Shown here piece after piece: positions 32,472-35,225 of a DNA stretch of 35,225 nt. The stretch covers positions 1 to 35,225 of the forward strand of contig CAKTYE010000021.1 in NCBI GenBank assembly GCA_934631985.1, written 5' to 3'. Each line of letters opens with the position of its first letter. Within the stretch, counting starts at the first letter, position 1. The stretch is from an uncultured Clostridia bacterium. Lineage in GTDB: Bacteria > Bacillota > Clostridia > Christensenellales > Aristaeellaceae. Below the pieces are notes generated by a model, which ran no database searches, had not been told where the DNA came from, and saw only the letters and a list, made by a program, of their open reading frames with translations. The translations under genes were made by a program, and so were the position numbers.

Positions 32472-32999
32472 TTACCATTCCACGCACACGCGGGCCTGCA
32501 AGCCCTCGGTATCATACGGATGGCGTTCCGCCGCAATATGGCTGACGTAATCCGCATGCTCCCGCAGCCAGGCAGGCGCATCTCGGCCTGTGACGGCGGT
32601 CTCGCCGTAGCGCAGGGCTGTCTTCACCAGCGCGATGCCGTTTTCCTCCGTCACCACGCCATGCGCCCAGGCCACCGCCAGCTCGTCCATCAGGATGAGC
32701 GCGGGCTTTTCCCGCTCGATGGTCTCCCGCAGGCGTTGGGCCTCCTGATTCTGCTCGGCAATGGTGCGACTGCGTTCCTCCTCCGTCATACGGAACAGGA
32801 AGCCCTTTACCGGGCGCATATCGAAGACCGTCACGCCGGAAAGTCGACGCAGGGCAATCAGCTCCCCCGACTGCCCGGTCTTCATGAACTGTGCGACCAA
32901 CACCCGCTGGTCATGGCCCAGAAAGCGCAGGGCCAATCCCATCCCGGCAGAGGTTTTACCCTTGCCCTCTCCGTAATACAAATGCAGCTTATGCTCCAT
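32472..32999 (-). CDS. cobO: ATP:corrinoid adenosyltransferase (BtuR/CobO type)
   Basis: A 175-residue enzyme that moves the 5'-deoxyadenosyl group of ATP onto the cobalt of corrinoids. The P-loop is YYGEGKGKTSAGMGLALR near the N-terminus, and LILMDELAVAWAHG is the typical Walker B region. It is the first gene of the operon, located after the riboswitch and its terminator, and the ATG follows AGGAG. Adenosylation early in the salvage route matches its leading position. Confidence 0.94.
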   Translation of the reverse strand: MEHKLHLYYGEGKGKTSAGMGLALRFLGHDQRVLVAQFMKTGQSGELIALRRLSGVTVFDMRPVKGFLFRMTEEERSRTIAEQNQEAQRLRETIEREKPALILMDELAVAWAHGVVTEENGIALVKTALRYGETAVTGRDAPAWLREHADYVSHIAAERHPYDTEGLQARVCVEW

Positions 33000-33037
33000 G
33001 GCAGGACGCTCCTATTCTTTCAGTATTCAAGTCTTGG

Positions 33038-33079
33038 GAAATAAAGAGACGCTTCCCCCGGACTTTCCGGGAAAAGCGT
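33038..33079 (-). terminator. Riboswitch-controlled terminator in the cob leader
   Basis: On the minus strand ACGCTTTTCCCGGA (33079-33066) pairs with TCCGGGGGAAGCGT (33062-33049), with two G-T pairs and an AAG loop, followed by CTCTTTATTT. It lies between the cobalamin aptamer and cobO, so B12 binding probably favours it. Confidence 0.8.
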
Positions 33080-33166
33080 TCAACCGAAAGAAAAGCGCAC
33101 ACCTTTCGCGTGGCTTTTGTGCAGGTCGTCCGCTTTCTCATTTGCCCAGAAAGTCGGTTTCGCAAT

Positions 33167-33424
33167 GCGCAGGGCAGGTCTCCTGACTTTGAAAGCGCTG
33201 CGCTTTTGGGCGCGGGCAGACCGCCTTCTCGAGCCGTGGCCCAATGGCGTTGGTCTGCTGAGGGTGTGTTTCTAAAATGAGCCAGGTACAGCTTCGAGCA
33301 ATGCTTGAAAAGATGTCGCCTGGGAAATTTAGAAACGCGCCCTGGGCTTTCTTACAGTAATGGCTGTTGTGCCGGATTTTCACCGGCTTCCCTTTTCATC
33401 CGAGCGTGATCGGACACCCTGCGC
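33167..33424 (-). ncRNA. Cobalamin riboswitch (aptamer)
   Basis: On the minus strand the leader carries the classic pieces in order: P1 left arm GCGCAGGG (33424-33417), GATGAAAAGGGAAGCCGGTG, AAAATCCGGC, TTACTGTAAG, and the B12-box end AGTCAGGAGACCTGCC (33188-33173) with P1 right arm CCCTGCGC. It precedes cobO and a terminator, so it should turn off the operon when cobalamin is plentiful. At about 258 nt it is longer than most; the extra length is in a variable arm closed by GGGCGCG/CGCGCCC, which contains the inverted-repeat insert at 33268-33336. Confidence 0.95.
33268..33336. repeat. Inverted-repeat insert inside the riboswitch arm
   Basis: GTTTCTAAA (33268-33276) and TTTAGAAAC (33328-33336) form 9-bp ends of a 69-bp segment; just inside, CCAGG and CCTGG also pair. 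It looks like a small transposable or repeat unit that has entered the variable arm of the cobalamin aptamer. Confidence 0.65.
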
Positions 33425-33453
33425 AGGGGAGGGAGTATGAGATTTACGAGATG

Positions 33454-33482
33454 ATTATAAGAGGTTCTTTTGTTTACGTCAA
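33454..33482 (-). promoter_or_regulatory. Promoter of the cobalamin operon
   Basis: On the minus strand TTGACG (33482-33477) and TATAAT (33459-33454) are exactly 17 bp apart. Transcription would begin near 33447, about 23 bases before the riboswitch P1 stem. Confidence 0.88.
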
Positions 33483-33529
33483 CTGGGAGGAAGAAAGGTG
33501 GTCGAGGAAAGGAGGTCATTGGTTTGGCG

Positions 33530-33800
33530 GCACGCAGTCGCGTTGAAATCTGTTGCTAGAGAGCATTTCGTCCGTCTGCGGACGGACGACCTACTTTGCG
33601 TTCGGGCAAAGTAGGCAAAGCCGCCCGGGGGCCAGCCAAAATTTCCATGCGGCTAAGGCTGATCCCCGGACCCCATGATCGCCCCCAGCCATCGCCTGGA
33701 TTGGAGCCTTCCCAGGGGGACGCAACCCGAGCCGCCTTCGGTTCCGCTCCATGGCGTTCCGGCGACTGACCGTATACAGCCGCCGGAACGCCTTGTCGCT
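33530..33800. repeat. Hairpin cluster related to the 140-bp tandem unit
   Basis: TCGTCCGTC-TGCG-GACGGACGA (33568-33589) is followed without a gap by CCTACTTTGC/GCAAAGTAGG (33590-33615), the same architecture as the first two hairpins of the 140-bp array but with different stem sequences. Further right, GGCGTTCCGGCG (33753-33764) pairs with CGCCGGAACGCC (33781-33792). No convincing gene lies between 33483 and 33941; the remaining short frames are shadows of the hairpins. Confidence 0.8.
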
Positions 33801-33888
33801 TAAGGCTGGCGTATGCGGCAAAAGTTACCTGCACTAACAGCACCCATTATGCAACATGAATACAGTGAAGCTGCACCCGCGCCAAAAG

Positions 33889-33935
33889 CCTCCCCTGCAA
33901 GGGGAGGTGCCCCGAAGGGACTGAGGGGTTATACC
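33889..33935. repeat. Interspersed repeat; possible terminator of the symporter gene
   Basis: CCTCCCC/GGGGAGG (33892-33909) with CCCGAAGGG next to it, a relative of 13697-13745. Read on the minus strand the first stem is followed by CTTTT, so it may end the transcript of the symporter gene. Confidence 0.6.
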
Positions 33936-33941
33936 CATTTT

Positions 33942-35162
33942 TCAAAACGCCACATGCTGAAACAGTGCAATCACACACAGAATAATCGCAAAGGGAACAT
34001 ACACATAACGTCCCACGGCATACCAGAGGCCGCCGCGCTGCTTCCCTGCGCCCTCGTTCACGGAAGCAAGCAGGGCATCCTTTTTCATCACATAGAACCA
34101 TGACACCGCGCCCAGCGTTGCGCCGATGGGAATGATGTAGATGGAGACCATATCCATCCACGGACCCCACTGGGCAATGGCTTCCATCCCCACGCCGCCG
34201 CCCAGGCAGATCACGCACAGAATGCCCAGCACGGCCTTGCGGCTCAGCTTCGGGAACTTGTGAAGCAGGGACTCTCCCACTGCCTCAAACATGTTTTGCA
34301 GGGAGCTGACTCCTGCGAAGATCATAGCGGCGTACAGAATCACTGCGAACAGCTGTCCCAGCGGAATATCCTGCAAAATGGTAGGCAGGGTCACAAACAG
34401 CAGACCGGGGCCTGCACCCACGTCCAGCCCATAGGAGAAGCAGGCCGGAATGATAACCAGCGATGCCACCACCGCCGCAATGGTATCAAACAGCGCCGTG
34501 TTGCGCGACACTGCGACCACGTCCTCCTGCTTGGAGAGGTACGCGCCATAGACGATCATGCCGCTGCCTGTGATGGACAGGGAGAAGAATGCCTGTCCCA
34601 TGGCCCAGATCCACACCTGCGGGTCCGCCAGCTTGCTCCAGTCTGGCTGGAACATGAAGCGATAGCCCTCCGCCACACCGGGCAGAAAAGCCACGCGCAC
34701 CGCCAACACCACAAAAATGAGGAAGAACATGGGCATCATCACCTTATTGCTGCGCTCGATGCCATGCGCCCCCACAAACAGCGTCAGCAGCGTTCCCACC
34801 ACCACAATAACATGATACGGCAGGACGGAAAAGGGCTTTTCTGAAAAGGACGCGAACCAGACCGCCACGTCTGCGGAGAGCAGCGTGCCTGTCAGCGAAT
34901 CCACCAGTGCCTTCAGCACATAGGAGACGATCACCGCGTACCCGATGGCGATGCACATGGAGCCAGCCAGCGGCAGCCATGCCAGCACGCCGCCGACCTT
35001 GCCCAGCCGCTTGCCGCGAGTGGCCCAGGCCTGGGCATAAGCGCCGAGGGTGCCTGTTCCCGCATGTCGTCCTACTGCAAACTCTGTGGGCAGGCCTACA
35101 TAGCTGAACACAATGACGAAGAACAGATAGATCAGCAGAAACGCGCCGTGAACCGCCCCCCG
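33942..35162 (-). pseudogene. Sodium:neurotransmitter symporter (NSS) family, 5'-truncated
   Basis: The frame encodes most of an NSS/LeuT-fold transporter: GAFLLIYLFFVIVFSYVGLP and TEFAVGR (end of helix 2 region), GQAFFSLSITGSGMIVYGAYL (helix 6 region), then further helices to the C-terminus HVAF. Recognisable homology begins at about 35147. Upstream of it an in-frame TGA (35165-35163) appears, and helix 1 with the WRFPY-type substrate and sodium site is missing; instead the sequence changes to AT-rich DNA with a hairpin. The first ATG in frame (35111) would leave out helix 1 and part of helix 2, so a working symporter is unlikely. Either an insertion or deletion broke the gene, or this is an assembly join near the window end. 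Confidence 0.8.
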
Positions 35163-35196
35163 TCAAGAGGACAGAGAAAAAATATAAAGTTTTCCC

Positions 35197-35221
35197 GGCC
35201 AGCAGCCATTCGCTGCTGGCC
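35197..35221. repeat. Perfect 10-bp hairpin at the window edge
   Basis: GGCCAGCAGC (35197-35206) and GCTGCTGGCC (35212-35221) with loop CATTC, next to AT-rich AAAAAATATAAAGTTTT. It could be a terminator of a gene beyond the window or the end structure of an element inserted in the symporter gene. Confidence 0.6.
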
Positions 35222-35225
35222 GCTT

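Noticed and set aside
33556..33843. A 95-codon minus-strand frame in the hairpin cluster
   Set aside because: It has no ribosome site, and the coding potential follows from the GC-rich inverted repeats.
1..35225. tRNA or rRNA genes
   Set aside because: I looked for T-loop GTTCGAATC-type segments with paired acceptor arms on both strands and saw none; a tRNAscan run would be decisive.

Overview
The window looks like a chromosomal segment of a GC-rich, Gram-positive anaerobe of the Clostridia, probably a gut Oscillospirales or Christensenellales relative. This rests on the short acidic FtsY, AGGAGG-type ribosome sites with TTGACA/TATAAT promoters, a Gram-positive signal peptide on the sugar-binding protein, an ABC maltodextrin importer with no ATPase gene beside it, and a dense load of short hairpin repeats. 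The taxonomic call is inference; there is no rRNA or tRNA here.

Region by region. (1) 1-3341: the tail of an unidentified protein, then a two-gene McrBC-type restriction system whose AAA+ subunit carries an EVE-like domain; by eye it is AT-richer than its surroundings and ends in a strong terminator. (2) 3355-7363: a MarR regulator with promoter and palindromic operator, followed by two overlapping genes for a heterodimeric ABC exporter. (3) 7379-13597, mostly minus strand: a lysine-rich coiled-coil protein, an unknown 264-residue protein paired with a NadR-like NAD enzyme, a tandem array of a 140-bp three-hairpin unit, a Nudix hydrolase, a TrmH/SpoU RNA methyltransferase and FtsY. (4) 13697-14500: decayed pieces of a phage/ICE-type polyvalent protein, and a compact candidate small RNA with its own promoter and terminator. 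(5) 14604-25749, plus strand: a maltodextrin/glycogen locus with LacI regulator, binding protein, two permeases, secreted GH13 amylase, 4-alpha-glucanotransferase (MalQ) and alpha-glucan phosphorylase. The amylase sits between two long inverted copies of a MITE-like element. (6) 25803-33482, minus strand: a cobalamin nucleotide-loop and salvage operon (order of transcription cobO, cobD, cobQ, cbiB, cobT, cobU, cobS, short cobU-like gene, cobC-like phosphatase), led by a cobalamin riboswitch and a near-consensus promoter. (7) 33530-35225: another hairpin cluster and a 5'-truncated sodium symporter gene.

How the genes work together. The LacI-mal block describes capture and breakdown of starch fragments: the amylase trims glucans outside the cell, the binding protein and two permeases import maltodextrins (probably using a shared MsmX-type ATPase encoded elsewhere), and MalQ plus phosphorylase convert them to glucose and glucose-1-phosphate. 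The cob operon lacks all corrin-ring genes, so the window shows only adenosylation, amidation and lower-ligand attachment, controlled by B12 through the riboswitch.

The most unusual content is non-coding: the 82-nt RNA candidate with a C(UUCG)G tetraloop at 14411-14492; the 140-bp tandem array at 10631 and its single-copy relative at 33568, where the stems differ in sequence but still pair; the inverted elements around the amylase; and a 69-bp inverted-repeat insert inside the cobalamin riboswitch.
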